From an uncultured Cohaesibacter sp. (GTDB lineage: Bacteria; Pseudomonadota; Alphaproteobacteria; Rhizobiales; Cohaesibacteraceae): a DNA stretch of 64,000 bases. The stretch spans positions 3,159,001 to 3,223,000 of the forward strand of contig NZ_OY761553.1 in NCBI RefSeq assembly GCF_963664735.1, written 5' to 3'. Of the stretch, positions 33,708 to 42,863 are shown piece by piece. The number at the start of each line of letters is the position of its first letter. The stretch's first letter is position 1. A program made the translations under genes and the position numbers. The notes below the pieces were generated by a model that worked only from the letters and a program-made list of their open reading frames with translations, was not told the DNA's origin and did no database searches.

Positions 33708-34220
33708 ATGGATGGGCCAGACGAAGAAATTTTCATAAGCGAGTTTCCTGATGAGCCTTCAATTGAGACCGCGAGGAATTTTCTAAATCTCCTTGCTTCA
33801 GAAGCGGACACACAGCCAGAAATTGCTCTTATAGCTACCAATGAATCAGGAGATAAGGAAGAGTATCCGCTGTCTCCCGCCACGCAGCAAGCAATCATCG
33901 ATATGTTCCGGCTCATCGCCGACGGCAAACAGTTTCAGATCAACTCTGTCGATGAGGAGCTCACCGTTGAGCAAGCCGCAGAAATCCTCAGGATTCCAGA
34001 ACAGCACATGGAAAAGTTGTTAAATGAGGGACGAATTCCTTTCATAGAAACAGAAGGTCAGAGAACACTCAAGAAAGCAGCTGTATTGGCCTACAAAGAC
34101 GAGCGTCAGCTCAAAAGAAGTGAAGGGGTGAAAAGGCTAATTGAAATGGACGCTGAGCTCCTTGATATCGAAGATGAGTATTTCAAGAATACTTCCTCAT
34201 ATGGCTCAGCTGACGGCTAG
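33708..34220 (+). CDS. Excisionase-type helix-turn-helix protein, antitoxin-like
   Basis: I use the ATG at 33708, preceded by GAGGAGG, giving 170 residues. The C-terminal half has an excisionase-like DNA-binding segment (LTVEQAAEILRIPEQHMEKLLNEGRIPF, residues 85-112) followed by charged helices. Proteins of this form often serve as antitoxins beside PIN-domain toxins, but no PIN gene follows here. It may be an orphan antitoxin or a regulator. Confidence 0.75.
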   Translation: MDGPDEEIFISEFPDEPSIETARNFLNLLASEADTQPEIALIATNESGDKEEYPLSPATQQAIIDMFRLIADGKQFQINSVDEELTVEQAAEILRIPEQHMEKLLNEGRIPFIETEGQRTLKKAAVLAYKDERQLKRSEGVKRLIEMDAELLDIEDEYFKNTSSYGSADG

Positions 34221-34425
34221 CAAATATACACCCGTTCCAATACACATAGAGGAGGTTTCGAGCCTCCTAAGCTTGGCCAGCGGAAGGCATCCCCATCAAG
34301 CACCGCTGCTTTTTCTAAGACTTCTCCTCTCAGGCCACGGATCCCATGATCTGTCGCCATTCCCCATTTTTCCGAGAGCGGCAGACACGCTAAGGCAAAA
34401 TGAATTCCAACCACATAGGCAGCAT
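34221..34425. other. Gap between convergent genes with a hairpin
   Basis: A minus-strand frame just after hsdR (34414-34217) has protein-like composition but no recognised family. It might be a remnant. The hairpin at 34250-34268 is listed separately. Confidence 0.35.
34250..34268. terminator. Hairpin between the antitoxin-like gene and hsdR 2
   Basis: AGGAGG-TTTCGAG-CCTCCT forms a perfect 6-bp stem after the plus-strand stop. No T-run follows, so termination is only possible. Confidence 0.4.
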
Positions 34426-37308
34426 CTACGAATCGATATCGCCCAAGTTCTCGTCGAATGTTTCTATGAACGCTTTAAGTCGCGCAATGATACGAGACAC
34501 AATTGAAGCCCGCTGCAGGATGCCGACAGGTTTCTGCAGAACCGGCAAGACATCGTCCGCGAGCGGGTCTTTTTGCGTAAATTGATAGGATTGCATCAGG
34601 TCGGCAAAACCATCGGGATCAAGTCCTTCTTCATTACAAAGGTCTTTGAAGGCTTTCGTGCGCTTCTCGTCCCAATACTGGCGAAACGCCGAACGAGTTT
34701 CGTCTTCGGAGCGCCGCTCAGTGAGATAGGATGCAATGAATTCTTCAATCAGCTCCCGTTTGCTTCTCAGGCGTGCTTCTGAGCCGAGAAGATCAAGCAC
34801 CGCCTTTTTCTTGGCGTCAGATTGCGCTTGGCCATCTTGATCTTGCTCTTCGTCATGAAGCGAAGCAAGCAAAGCCAGAATATAGGCCACATTGATATTG
34901 TCACGGCGAATGAGTTCGAGCTCGAAGTCCACCTCATCAATGATTGAGGCCTTTTGCTCTGTTTCGCGGTCAGCTTTCACCTTATCGTAGATATCGAGAT
35001 ACTTACTCTTATATTGCTCGAACCGTTGCTCATCCATCGCCAGATCGTCATCACGGAATTCTGCAAAGGTGGTCAAGACGTTACGCAAGCGCATAAGCTC
35101 TCGGAACGCCTGAACGAAAGCAAAGGTATCCTCTTCACTCTCAAGTTTGTCGACAGAGCCAGGAGTGGCCGCGACATCCATGAGAAGCTTCACTGCTTCA
35201 TTGAAGCGGTCAACATAGGTTTCATAAGGCTCAATAAGGATCTGGTCTTTTGCATCCCTGTTGGAGAAAAGAGCGATTGCCTCATCCACCTTCTCCTTTA
35301 GGTTCCGGAAGCACACAATATTGCCCTGAGATTTCTTCTGCCCGAGAATACGGTTGGTGCGTGAGAAGGCCTGAATGAGACCGTGATATTTGAGGTTCTT
35401 GTCGACATAGAGCGTGTTGCAGGTCTTGGCGTCGAAGCCCGTGAGGAACATATTGACCACAAGCAGAATGTCGATGCCTTTCTCGGGCAAGAAATCCTTC
35501 TTATCGCGCCATTTCATGCGCTTCGCCAAGGCTTTGTAATAGGCGTAGAAGGCCTTGCCGTCTTTGACCGAGTGGTTGGTGCCGAACATCGAATTATAGT
35601 ATGAAACGTAGCCTGCGAGCTTGTCGCGGCTATGCTTGGTCGCCGCATTCACTGGGCCGCCGGTCACGTCTGGCTCACCGATCAAACCATCGGCATCCTG
35701 GTCATCTTCATTAGCCTGAAATGTAAAGATCGTGGCAACCTTCAGCTCATGCTTACCCTCTCTCTTGCGCTTGTCGAAAGCTTCATAGGTCTTGGTCAGA
35801 GCATCAACTGAGCTGCAGCACATGATGGCCGAGAAATCGCGATTGTGGGTCTTTGATTTATGATTGTCTATCACCCAGTCAACGACGTCCTGAATGCGCC
35901 CATCGCTTTCGAAAAATTCCTTGAGATCGATGCCTGCGACTTCCTCATCAGAGAAATCAGACCCGTCTTTCTTTCGAAGCTTGCCCCAATATTCTACCGA
36001 GAAGCGCAGAACATTCTCATCCCGAATGGCATCGGTAATTACATACTTATGCAAGCACTCGCCAAAAAGATCTTTTGTGGTTTTCTTTCCCACTGCGTTT
36101 TCAGCGAGAATTGGCGTCCCGGTGAAGCCGAACAGCTGTGCCTTGCTGAAATGATTGACGATATTGCGATGGGTCTCGCCAAATTGGCTGCGATGGCATT
36201 CATCGAAGACGAAAACGACGCGAGCGTCCTTGATTGTTTCCATCGCCTTTTCGTGTCGCTCGCGGGTGATTGCGGTGTTCAGTTTCTGGATCGTGGTCAC
36301 AACCAGCTTCACATTGGGGTCGGCAAGCTGACGCACCAGTTTGTGCGTGTTGTCAGTGCCATCAACCGAGCCCTCGGAAAAGGCGTTGAACTCCTTGGTG
36401 GTCTGATAGTCGAGATCAGCGCGGTCAACAACAAACACCACCTTGGCGACTTTCGGATTCTCGACAATGATCTGGCTGGCTTTAAAGCTGGTCAGTGTCT
36501 TGCCCGAGCCGGTGGTGTGCCAGATATAACCATTCTTTCGGCCCTTCTGCACCCGATCCACAATCGCCTCAACCGCATAATACTGATAGGGCCGGAGGAT
36601 CATCGGAAACTTGTCGGTCTCGTGCAGAACGATATATTTCGCAATCATCTTGGAGACGAAACATTTCTCCAGAAAGGCATCCGCAAACTGATCCAATGGC
36701 TGGATCGTATCGTTATTTTCCTTGGCCCAATAGAAGGTCTGCTTGAAGCTCTGATTGCGATTGTTGGCGTAATATTTGGTATTCTCGCCATTGGAGATCA
36801 CGAAGATCTGCACATATTGAAACAGCGCAGAGCCAGCCCAGAAGCTATGGCGCTGATAACGGTTGATCTGGTTGAAAGCTTCCTTGAGAGCAAGACCACG
36901 GCGCTTCAGCTCGATCTGGATGAGCGGCAGGCCATTAACCAGGAGCGTCACGTCATAGCGGGTCTTGTAGCTGCCTTCGACCGTTACCTGATGCGTGACC
37001 TGATAACGGTTCTTGCACCATTCGAGCTTGTTGAAGAATTCGATATGGATCGTGGTGCCGTCATCTCGGTTCAGCACCATCTTGTCGCGCAGCGTCTTCG
37101 CCTTCTCGAAGACCGAGCCTTTTTCTAGATGGACGAGAATGCGCTTGAATTCGCCATCGGTGAATATAAGCCCGTTATGAGCCTCAAGCTGGGTTTTGAG
37201 ATTGGCCTCGACACTTTTGATGTTTGGTAGGTCAACCGCCGTCCAGCCCAGCCCTGTGAGCCGCTCGATCAATTCTGCTTCTAGCTGCGCCTCGGACTGG
37301 ATGGACAT
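34426..37308 (-). CDS. hsdR: Type I restriction enzyme, R subunit (element 2)
   Basis: The 960-residue protein has the nuclease core RYDVTLLVNGLPLIQIELKR, Walker A HTTGSGKT near residue 268, VFDECHRSQFG near 372 and FTGTPIL. It differs clearly from the element 1 HsdR in length and sequence, so the two operons are not recent duplicates. It is the last gene of hsdM-hsdS-orf80-hsdR. AGGA stands about 9 bases before the ATG. Confidence 0.95.
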   Translation of the reverse strand: MSIQSEAQLEAELIERLTGLGWTAVDLPNIKSVEANLKTQLEAHNGLIFTDGEFKRILVHLEKGSVFEKAKTLRDKMVLNRDDGTTIHIEFFNKLEWCKNRYQVTHQVTVEGSYKTRYDVTLLVNGLPLIQIELKRRGLALKEAFNQINRYQRHSFWAGSALFQYVQIFVISNGENTKYYANNRNQSFKQTFYWAKENNDTIQPLDQFADAFLEKCFVSKMIAKYIVLHETDKFPMILRPYQYYAVEAIVDRVQKGRKNGYIWHTTGSGKTLTSFKASQIIVENPKVAKVVFVVDRADLDYQTTKEFNAFSEGSVDGTDNTHKLVRQLADPNVKLVVTTIQKLNTAITRERHEKAMETIKDARVVFVFDECHRSQFGETHRNIVNHFSKAQLFGFTGTPILAENAVGKKTTKDLFGECLHKYVITDAIRDENVLRFSVEYWGKLRKKDGSDFSDEEVAGIDLKEFFESDGRIQDVVDWVIDNHKSKTHNRDFSAIMCCSSVDALTKTYEAFDKRKREGKHELKVATIFTFQANEDDQDADGLIGEPDVTGGPVNAATKHSRDKLAGYVSYYNSMFGTNHSVKDGKAFYAYYKALAKRMKWRDKKDFLPEKGIDILLVVNMFLTGFDAKTCNTLYVDKNLKYHGLIQAFSRTNRILGQKKSQGNIVCFRNLKEKVDEAIALFSNRDAKDQILIEPYETYVDRFNEAVKLLMDVAATPGSVDKLESEEDTFAFVQAFRELMRLRNVLTTFAEFRDDDLAMDEQRFEQYKSKYLDIYDKVKADRETEQKASIIDEVDFELELIRRDNINVAYILALLASLHDEEQDQDGQAQSDAKKKAVLDLLGSEARLRSKRELIEEFIASYLTERRSEDETRSAFRQYWDEKRTKAFKDLCNEEGLDPDGFADLMQSYQFTQKDPLADDVLPVLQKPVGILQRASIVSRIIARLKAFIETFDENLGDIDS

Positions 37309-37313
37309 GGCAT

Positions 37314-37556
37314 CTATTCCTCAAAAAGCCCCAAATAACTGCCTACTTGGGCAGCAGCATTTACAAATTCACGAGCAGTCTCCACATCCATTAATACACT
37401 ACTTCCATTCACATTTAGGTAGATGCTATCTTGCCCCTCAGAGCCATCTTCAAGGCGACACCCGGCATAATAAGACGAACGCCCGAACTCGACAAAAAGT
37501 GAGTTTTCCTTATCTTGGTCTTTGATTTCTTTTTCAAAATACATAGTTGTGGCCAT
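37314..37556 (-). CDS. Small protein between hsdS and hsdR (element 2)
   Basis: The ATG at 37556 has AGGAG about 6 bases upstream and gives 80 residues. The earlier in-frame start lies inside hsdS and has no support. The protein is acidic with RSSYYAGCRLEDGSEGQDSI and LMDVETAREFVNAAAQVGSY. I do not recognise it. Its position 10 bases after hsdS and 5 bases before hsdR means it is co-expressed with the enzyme and could modulate it. Confidence 0.7.
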   Translation of the reverse strand: MATTMYFEKEIKDQDKENSLFVEFGRSSYYAGCRLEDGSEGQDSIYLNVNGSSVLMDVETAREFVNAAAQVGSYLGLFEE

Positions 37557-37566
37557 AGTTTTCTCC

Positions 37567-38673
37567 TTAAACGAACATCTTTTGCAGAAGGCCTTTTTTG
37601 AAGGTCTCCACTTGTGAAATCTGAGCAGAAACAGCCTCAATTTTGGCATCTAGGGCGGAAAGGGCATCGGCGATTTTGGCTTGTTCATCCGGATGAGGGA
37701 TTGGAACCGTAAAGAACTGATATTGTGAAATCCAATGCCGTTTATGGTCACTAGGCTTATACTGAATCAGTTTCATTAGCTCGAAAATTAATCTAAGTCG
37801 AATTTCTGAAGACCTTGGCTCAAGTATTTTCATCGCCGAAGATTTAGCCTTAAAAGCAAAGTCTACAAACTTAGAATCAGTCGTGAAATCATCAAAAATA
37901 ATTACCGGCAGGTTTTTAGAAAAAATACCATCTTTTTCGCTTGTATAGCCGAGTATAAAAGTCTTACCCGCGGTTAGCACAGGTGTTTCAAACTCATCCG
38001 AATAATCAACATTTTTAACTAGATATTTAGATGGCTGCTGATATTTCAGCAGTTCTCCTAATTCAATATCTTCCCAATCCGGGAAAGCGGAGCCGTCGGG
38101 GCGGGTGAAGCGCAAAGTGCCGGAGAAGAGCTGTTGCATCAGTCCGCGCTTATAGTCCTCAAGCGCCGCCTTCTTCTGGTTCAGAAGCTCGATCTTCTTC
38201 GACACGGCATCAAGGAAAGAGGCGATTTTTTGTTGTTCGGAAAGTGATGGGATCGGGGACCACTCCCGATGAAGATCATTCCTGTTAACTCCAGGAACAC
38301 CAGTCTTATCACTTAGCTTTTTGAAATCAACACGCTCTAATGCGAAGTAGACAAAGCGCGGCAAGTTTCCATGAAAATCTTTCACAAAAAGTGCCGTATT
38401 TAATGGCCAAAATGGCTGATCTAAATAGAAGTGATCACCAATGCTACCGTAACGACCAGTTACGATTCCTGGCGCGTCAACTTTTGCCTCGATATGTGAC
38501 CCTGATACACCTCCTGAAGATATGACTTTGTAAGGACCCGGCGTCCTAGAATGTGAAGGAAGATCAAATCCTCGTTGAAATGTGGCAACTTGCCCGAGCC
38601 GAAGACGCATCCACTCTCCTTCAAACTCAGGAAACCGCAATTCAGGCACCAAAGGGTTTTGTCCTGAGCTCAT
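37567..38673 (-). CDS. hsdS: Type I restriction enzyme, specificity subunit (element 2)
   Basis: I place the start at the ATG at 38673, which overlaps the hsdM stop as ATGA. The listed upstream start would add ten residues. The 368 residues show two target domains and two helical spacers (SLSEQQKIASFLDAVSKKIE with GLMQQLFSGTLRF, then HPDEQAKIADALSALDAKIE with KGLLQKMF). The second target domain is visibly more AT-rich, consistent with domain swapping between hsdS genes. Confidence 0.94.
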   Translation of the reverse strand: MSSGQNPLVPELRFPEFEGEWMRLRLGQVATFQRGFDLPSHSRTPGPYKVISSGGVSGSHIEAKVDAPGIVTGRYGSIGDHFYLDQPFWPLNTALFVKDFHGNLPRFVYFALERVDFKKLSDKTGVPGVNRNDLHREWSPIPSLSEQQKIASFLDAVSKKIELLNQKKAALEDYKRGLMQQLFSGTLRFTRPDGSAFPDWEDIELGELLKYQQPSKYLVKNVDYSDEFETPVLTAGKTFILGYTSEKDGIFSKNLPVIIFDDFTTDSKFVDFAFKAKSSAMKILEPRSSEIRLRLIFELMKLIQYKPSDHKRHWISQYQFFTVPIPHPDEQAKIADALSALDAKIEAVSAQISQVETFKKGLLQKMFV

Positions 38674-40220
38674 ACCGGAGACTCCAGACCGAGCTCTGCA
38701 CAAAATGCAATGATCTCAGCATCTATCGCACTCATGTCGCCTTCAATCCGCTTCAGCTTATCGATCACAGCGGAGAGTTTCACCTCCGGCTCAGCCTCAA
38801 ACGTATCGACATAGCGCGGGATATTGAGGTTGTAGTCATTCTCTGCGATTTCTTCGCGGCTTGCATTATGAGAGAAACGCTCTTCCTCCGATCGCGAGCG
38901 GTAGGCCGCAACAATGCGGTCGACATCTTCATCACGCAGAGTGTTCTGGTTCTTGCCCTTTTCGAAACAACCGGACGCATCAACAAAAAGGATGTCATCC
39001 GCCTCACGGCACTTTTTGAAGACAAGAATGCAAGTAGGAATGCCCGTGCCGTAGAATATATTGGCCGGAAGACCGATGACCGCATCAAGCCAATTTTTGC
39101 TTTCCACCAGAAACTGCCGGATTGCCCCTTCCGCACCACCGCGGAACAACACGCCATGGGGTAGGATCACGGCCATGGTGCCGTCTTCATCCAGATGATG
39201 CAGCATATGCTGAACGAAGGCGAAATCCGCCTTGGAGCTCGGCGCCAGCTTGCCATATTCAGAAAAACGATCATCTGACTCGAACAACTTGTTGGCCGAC
39301 CATTTTGCAGAGAAGGGCGGATTGGCCACGACTGCCTCAAAGCGCATGCCCTCATGCTGGGGATGTTCAAGCGTATCTTCCTGCTTGATATTGAAGTTGC
39401 GATAATGCACGCCATGCAGGATCATGTTCATGCGCGCAAGGTTGTATGTGGTGCGGTTCCATTCCTGCCCGAAGAAATCTCCCACATGAGAGACTTCGCG
39501 CGCCACGCGCAACAACAGGGAGCCCGACCCACATGTCGGATCATAGACCGAGCGCAGACGATCTTTGCCGGTGGTGACAATACGCGCCAGAATGGTCGAG
39601 ACCTGTTGTGGAGTATAGAATTCACCCGCCTTCTTGCCTGCCCCGGAGGCAAACTGGCCAATAAGATATTCGTAGGCATCGCCCAAAACATCGGAATTGG
39701 CATTGGAAAGCTCGAAGTCGATGCCATCCAGATGTCCAAGCACCTTGCCAATAAGCGTATTCCTCGCTTCCGGCGTGCGGCCAATCTTGGTTGAGGTGAG
39801 GTCCAGATCTTCGAAGAGATTGTCAAAGTCATCCTCGGACTCGGTGCCCATGGTCGACTGCTGGATATTGTTGAGAATGGCACCAAGGTCATCGAGAATG
39901 AACTGATCTGGCTGAGCGCCCTTCTTAGCCACTGCACTGAAGAGCTCTGAAGGCTTCAGATAGTAGCCCAGTGCTTCGAGACAGGCCTTTTTGACTGCGG
40001 ACAAATACTCCGCATGCTCGACTTCATCCAGATCAGCGAATTTCAGCCCGTCATATTCAAGCGCCTTGTCGGCGTAGAGATTGAGCCGCTCAGACAGATA
40101 TTTGTAGAAAATGAAGCCGAGGATATAGTCACGAAAACCGTCCGCATCCATGCGCCCGCGCAGCTCATTGGCGATGTTCCAGAGCTTCTGCTCCAGCTTC
40201 TTCTTCTGTTCTTCCGTCAA
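38670..40220 (-). CDS. hsdM: Type I restriction enzyme, methyltransferase subunit (element 2)
   Basis: The protein has DPTCGSGSLLLRVAREV and the adenine methyltransferase motif VVANPPFSAKW, with AGEFYTPQQVSTIL upstream of the first. The start is uncertain. I prefer TTG at 40220, which follows GGGGA by 6 bases and gives the family-typical LTEEQKKKLEQKLWNIANEL beginning (516 residues). A TTG 39 bases earlier would give 529. No in-frame ATG precedes the conserved part. Stop and hsdS start overlap. Confidence 0.93.
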   Translation of the reverse strand: MTEEQKKKLEQKLWNIANELRGRMDADGFRDYILGFIFYKYLSERLNLYADKALEYDGLKFADLDEVEHAEYLSAVKKACLEALGYYLKPSELFSAVAKKGAQPDQFILDDLGAILNNIQQSTMGTESEDDFDNLFEDLDLTSTKIGRTPEARNTLIGKVLGHLDGIDFELSNANSDVLGDAYEYLIGQFASGAGKKAGEFYTPQQVSTILARIVTTGKDRLRSVYDPTCGSGSLLLRVAREVSHVGDFFGQEWNRTTYNLARMNMILHGVHYRNFNIKQEDTLEHPQHEGMRFEAVVANPPFSAKWSANKLFESDDRFSEYGKLAPSSKADFAFVQHMLHHLDEDGTMAVILPHGVLFRGGAEGAIRQFLVESKNWLDAVIGLPANIFYGTGIPTCILVFKKCREADDILFVDASGCFEKGKNQNTLRDEDVDRIVAAYRSRSEEERFSHNASREEIAENDYNLNIPRYVDTFEAEPEVKLSAVIDKLKRIEGDMSAIDAEIIAFCAELGLESPV

Positions 40221-40488
40221 GTCTGATCCCCAAAACTCCAGTGTCTGGCACAAGGCCAAAGCATATACTTCTTATCAGGATCTTGGTTCCGGACTTCCGG
40301 CTATTTGAAAGCGTTCGAGATAAAACGCAGAGTTGAAATCAGGACACAAGAATCGCCATATATGTTTCGTGCCACACGCCCTGACTCTGGTCAAGCAAAT
40401 GCCGTTTTCTGCAGCGTGGGCCGGGTTAGACCATTTCTGTTATGCACCGACCGTCTATTCTGTGTCTCTTAGAAGGAAGAGGCAAAAA

Positions 40489-41247
40489 TCAAGAATGCTT
40501 TGCTTTTCGCTTTTCCCACCAACCGGGCAGCACTTCTTCTATTTGCTCATCAGTCCAACCGGCTTTCCGACGCGCATGCCGCCAAACCTTTTCAGCATTT
40601 TTGTCCTTTTTATACTGTTCACGCTCTTCAGCGGTCATGCCAGCCAATTCTTCCTTAGGCATCACCTTATTAGGCTTGGTGCGCACTTTCCTGCGACTGG
40701 CGTTATAGACATCTCGCCCCTCTCCAGCTCGCCAATGATCTATATCGCGCCGCTTCCTCCAGTCATCATCTATCGCCCGACGCTTCTCCTCCTCAAAAGC
40801 TTCTTTGGCATTTTCAAGCGTTTTGCTAGCAATAAGCCAATCTCGCGTTCCTTGTTTCAAAGTGCTTAGGCGATCTTGTGCCTTTCTCATTTTTCTGCGA
40901 GCCTTGTCATACGGCTGCAAAACCGGAGGTTGTCTTATAATGTCGCCATTTCTCATATCTTCGAGACGCTCTGCCTCTGCTTCGGCTTCTGTCATGCCTC
41001 GGAAACATTCCTTTGGCTCGGCTTCCGGGTTGGAAATGATCTCATCGAACTCATCGAGCACTCGCTTCTCAACGGAAGATAACTCTCGCTTTTTGCTCTG
41101 ATGGGAATCGCTGGTGACGACGACTTCTGCACCGGGATGATCATTAGAATTTGGGAAATATTTTTCCATGTTTGAAGCAAAACGTTCTTCGTCACTCAGA
41201 TCGTCATTTTCTTCCATATCGCATTCTTTACCGCAGTGAAGCCTCAT
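40489..41247 (-). CDS. Unknown highly charged helical protein
   Basis: I do not recognise this 252-residue protein. It is rich in Glu, Lys and Arg, with a likely coiled coil around residues 110-165 (KARRKMRKAQDRLSTLKQGT) and a C-terminus WRHARRKAGWTDEQIEEVL followed by PGWWEKRKAKHS. The ATG at 41247 has GGAG close before it, and an ATG ten codons later is also possible. The promoter side faces a 14-bp inverted repeat framing AT-rich DNA, so it may bind there. Confidence 0.6.
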   Translation of the reverse strand: MRLHCGKECDMEENDDLSDEERFASNMEKYFPNSNDHPGAEVVVTSDSHQSKKRELSSVEKRVLDEFDEIISNPEAEPKECFRGMTEAEAEAERLEDMRNGDIIRQPPVLQPYDKARRKMRKAQDRLSTLKQGTRDWLIASKTLENAKEAFEEEKRRAIDDDWRKRRDIDHWRAGEGRDVYNASRRKVRTKPNKVMPKEELAGMTAEEREQYKKDKNAEKVWRHARRKAGWTDEQIEEVLPGWWEKRKAKHS

Positions 41248-41263
41248 AATCTCCGGACAGACT

Positions 41264-41355
41264 AAACTAACCTTTTGCTCGTATGTCTTATATCTTTCCT
41301 ATTTATATGTTTATTATGTAATATATTTAGTAATAGGCGCACAAAAGGTTAGTTT
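41264..41355. repeat. 14-bp inverted repeat framing AT-rich DNA
   Basis: AAACTAACCTTTTG at 41264-41277 is the exact reverse complement of 41342-41355. The 64 bases between are strongly AT-rich. Confidence 0.8.
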
Positions 41356-41772
41356 TCATCCTCTCCCGGTTAAGATGGTGTGAGAGGCCGTGATTGCAAT
41401 TCGTAGTTCTACCGCTCTTAACATGAAGCGCGGCACATGCTCACAAGGAGGCTCCGGTCAGGATAAGCAGAGCCTGAAGGAGCAAGGCGGCAGAGCCATC
41501 CTCCTATGAATAGTTACGGCGGAGTTCGCTAAAGATCCGGACTGATGCCTTCATAGGCGTTTTAAAGCGCACTCTTACAGATCATGCAGCCCAAAACAAA
41601 CTAATCCGGAGTGTGCAATTTAAATGTGCTCCAGGATGTCTGAGGTTGACGCCTCAGCAACATCACTTCTTTGTGCGCTGTCTTTTACATGCCGGAACAA
41701 ACGTCTCTGTATGAGCTCCTGAGACTCTTCTCTCTGAAACGGACTTTCATTGACCGGCAAATGTTTCAAAGT

Positions 41773-41828
41773 CCGTCTACTCTCTATTATTATATATTAT
41801 CTATTATATACATATAGAGAGTAGACGG
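41773..41828. repeat. 15-bp inverted repeat framing AT-rich DNA
   Basis: CCGTCTACTCTCTAT at 41773-41787 is the exact reverse complement of 41814-41828. The 26 bases between are almost entirely A and T. Confidence 0.85.
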
Positions 41829-42345
41829 CGAATTAAGCTGCTCCGGAGAAGCGCCTAAAATGCCGTATTTGAGGCGTTAAACGCAGGTTTTCTTGTCTCA
41901 AAAGCTTCCGGTCTATCGATTTGCATCTTAAGAGATAGAACACGTGCCAGGATTCACGAGGATCACGCTCAGAGCACATCCTTTGTCGTTGACGTGTCGT
42001 TGTTCTCTGAAGCGAGGGAACGCCCCTTGAGCTGCTGAAAGCATTTCCGAAATCAGAGCCTCATGACGATACGTTTCTTTACAGCTAAAGAGGCTCTCTT
42101 CTCCGGTAGAGTTGCTCATAGGCAAGCCGCCTCATTGTCTTTAGGCTCTTAAAATATGTATTCGCCTTGTTGGTCTGGATAAGGCGTTTTGTGCTCGTTC
42201 GCCTTCTCTCTTACGCTCCGCGTTTTCTTATTTGCGACTTTTGCTAAGTTTACACTTTTCCGAAAAACGCGAAATCGGGCGATTTTGTCAAGTAAACGTA
42301 AAGTTTTGTAAAGTTAGGAGCGATTTTTAACCGATCTGAGGTTAA

Positions 42346-42477
42346 TTTTGTCAAGGTCCTGTCAAGGTGAGGATATGAATTTAGTGCAATAAGTGCACTT
42401 TTCAGAGCCTTGTCAAGGCGTTTGTCAGGGATTTGTCAAGGTTTGTCAGGGCAAGTGTCAAGGTTTGTCAAGGCGAG
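42346..42477. repeat. Iteron-like TTTGTCAAGG array
   Basis: About eight copies of TTTGTCA(A/G)GG or close variants occur: 42346, 42359, 42409, 42421, 42431, 42442, 42455 and 42464. The last six are almost head to tail. A further TTTTGTCAAG stands at 42283-42292. All are in the same orientation. Confidence 0.82.
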
Positions 42478-42653
42478 TTAACAGTGAAATGCTCTTTTTA
42501 CGAGCAATCTCTGCACCTGCAAAGCAACTAACAATAGACAAGACCCGCAGACATTTTGAACTAGACGGCTTCTACTCTTCGCATTTCGGAAGAACTAATC
42601 GTATGGCCAAATTGCCCTAAAACCAACTTGTAGTGTTATGGCACGACCAACCC

Positions 42654-42860
42654 TCAGATTGGCCCAATACCTCCATGCTCCTTCTTCTCTAACCAGGCGG
42701 CAAAGCTATCAACCAAAAGCTCTTTCATGCTCATGCCACTAGCAACGGCGGCTATCTTGAACCGCGTATGCCATTCAACCGGCATATTGAAGGTCATACC
42801 AACAAGCTTTTCCTCGGGCTTGCCTTCACCCTTATCGTCTTCGTCACTAAAATCAGCCAT
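42654..42860 (-). CDS. Small ribbon-helix-helix-like protein
   Basis: The 68-residue protein has an acidic start and then a MTFNMPVEWHTRFKIAAVAS segment followed by GMSMKELLVDSFAAWLEK. This is the strand-helix-helix pattern of RHH DNA-binding proteins. It lies 3 bases after the integrase gene on the same strand and faces the iteron-like array, so it could control integrase, excision or the array. Confidence 0.72.
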   Translation of the reverse strand: MADFSDEDDKGEGKPEEKLVGMTFNMPVEWHTRFKIAAVASGMSMKELLVDSFAAWLEKKEHGGIGPI

Positions 42861-42863
42861 AGA

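Larger units (their letters stand above)
41248..42653. other. 1.4-kb gene-free tract with inverted repeats and iteron-like array
   Basis: No reading frame here looks like protein. The tract contains two AT-rich segments framed by perfect inverted repeats, a further hairpin (41640-41657, CTGAGG/CCTCAG), a 9-bp stem pair at 41739-41776, and a direct-repeat array at 42346-42477. Replication or transfer origin, or structured RNA, are the main possibilities. Confidence 0.6.

Noticed and set aside
35860-37128. 422-residue plus-strand frame
   Set aside because: It lies antisense to the intact hsdR of element 2 and shows no family features.
40333-40869. 178-residue plus-strand frame
   Set aside because: It overlaps the 252-residue minus-strand gene and the hsdM promoter region, and has no start signal.
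42346-42477. CRISPR array
   Set aside because: Repeats are about 10 bases with almost no spacers, and no cas gene is near. The pattern fits iterons.
42393-42620. 75-residue plus-strand reading frame
   Set aside because: Its first half only translates the iteron repeats (CQG units), and no ribosome site is present.
41248-42653. Retron or other reverse-transcriptase system using the structured tract
   Set aside because: No reverse-transcriptase gene is present anywhere in the element.
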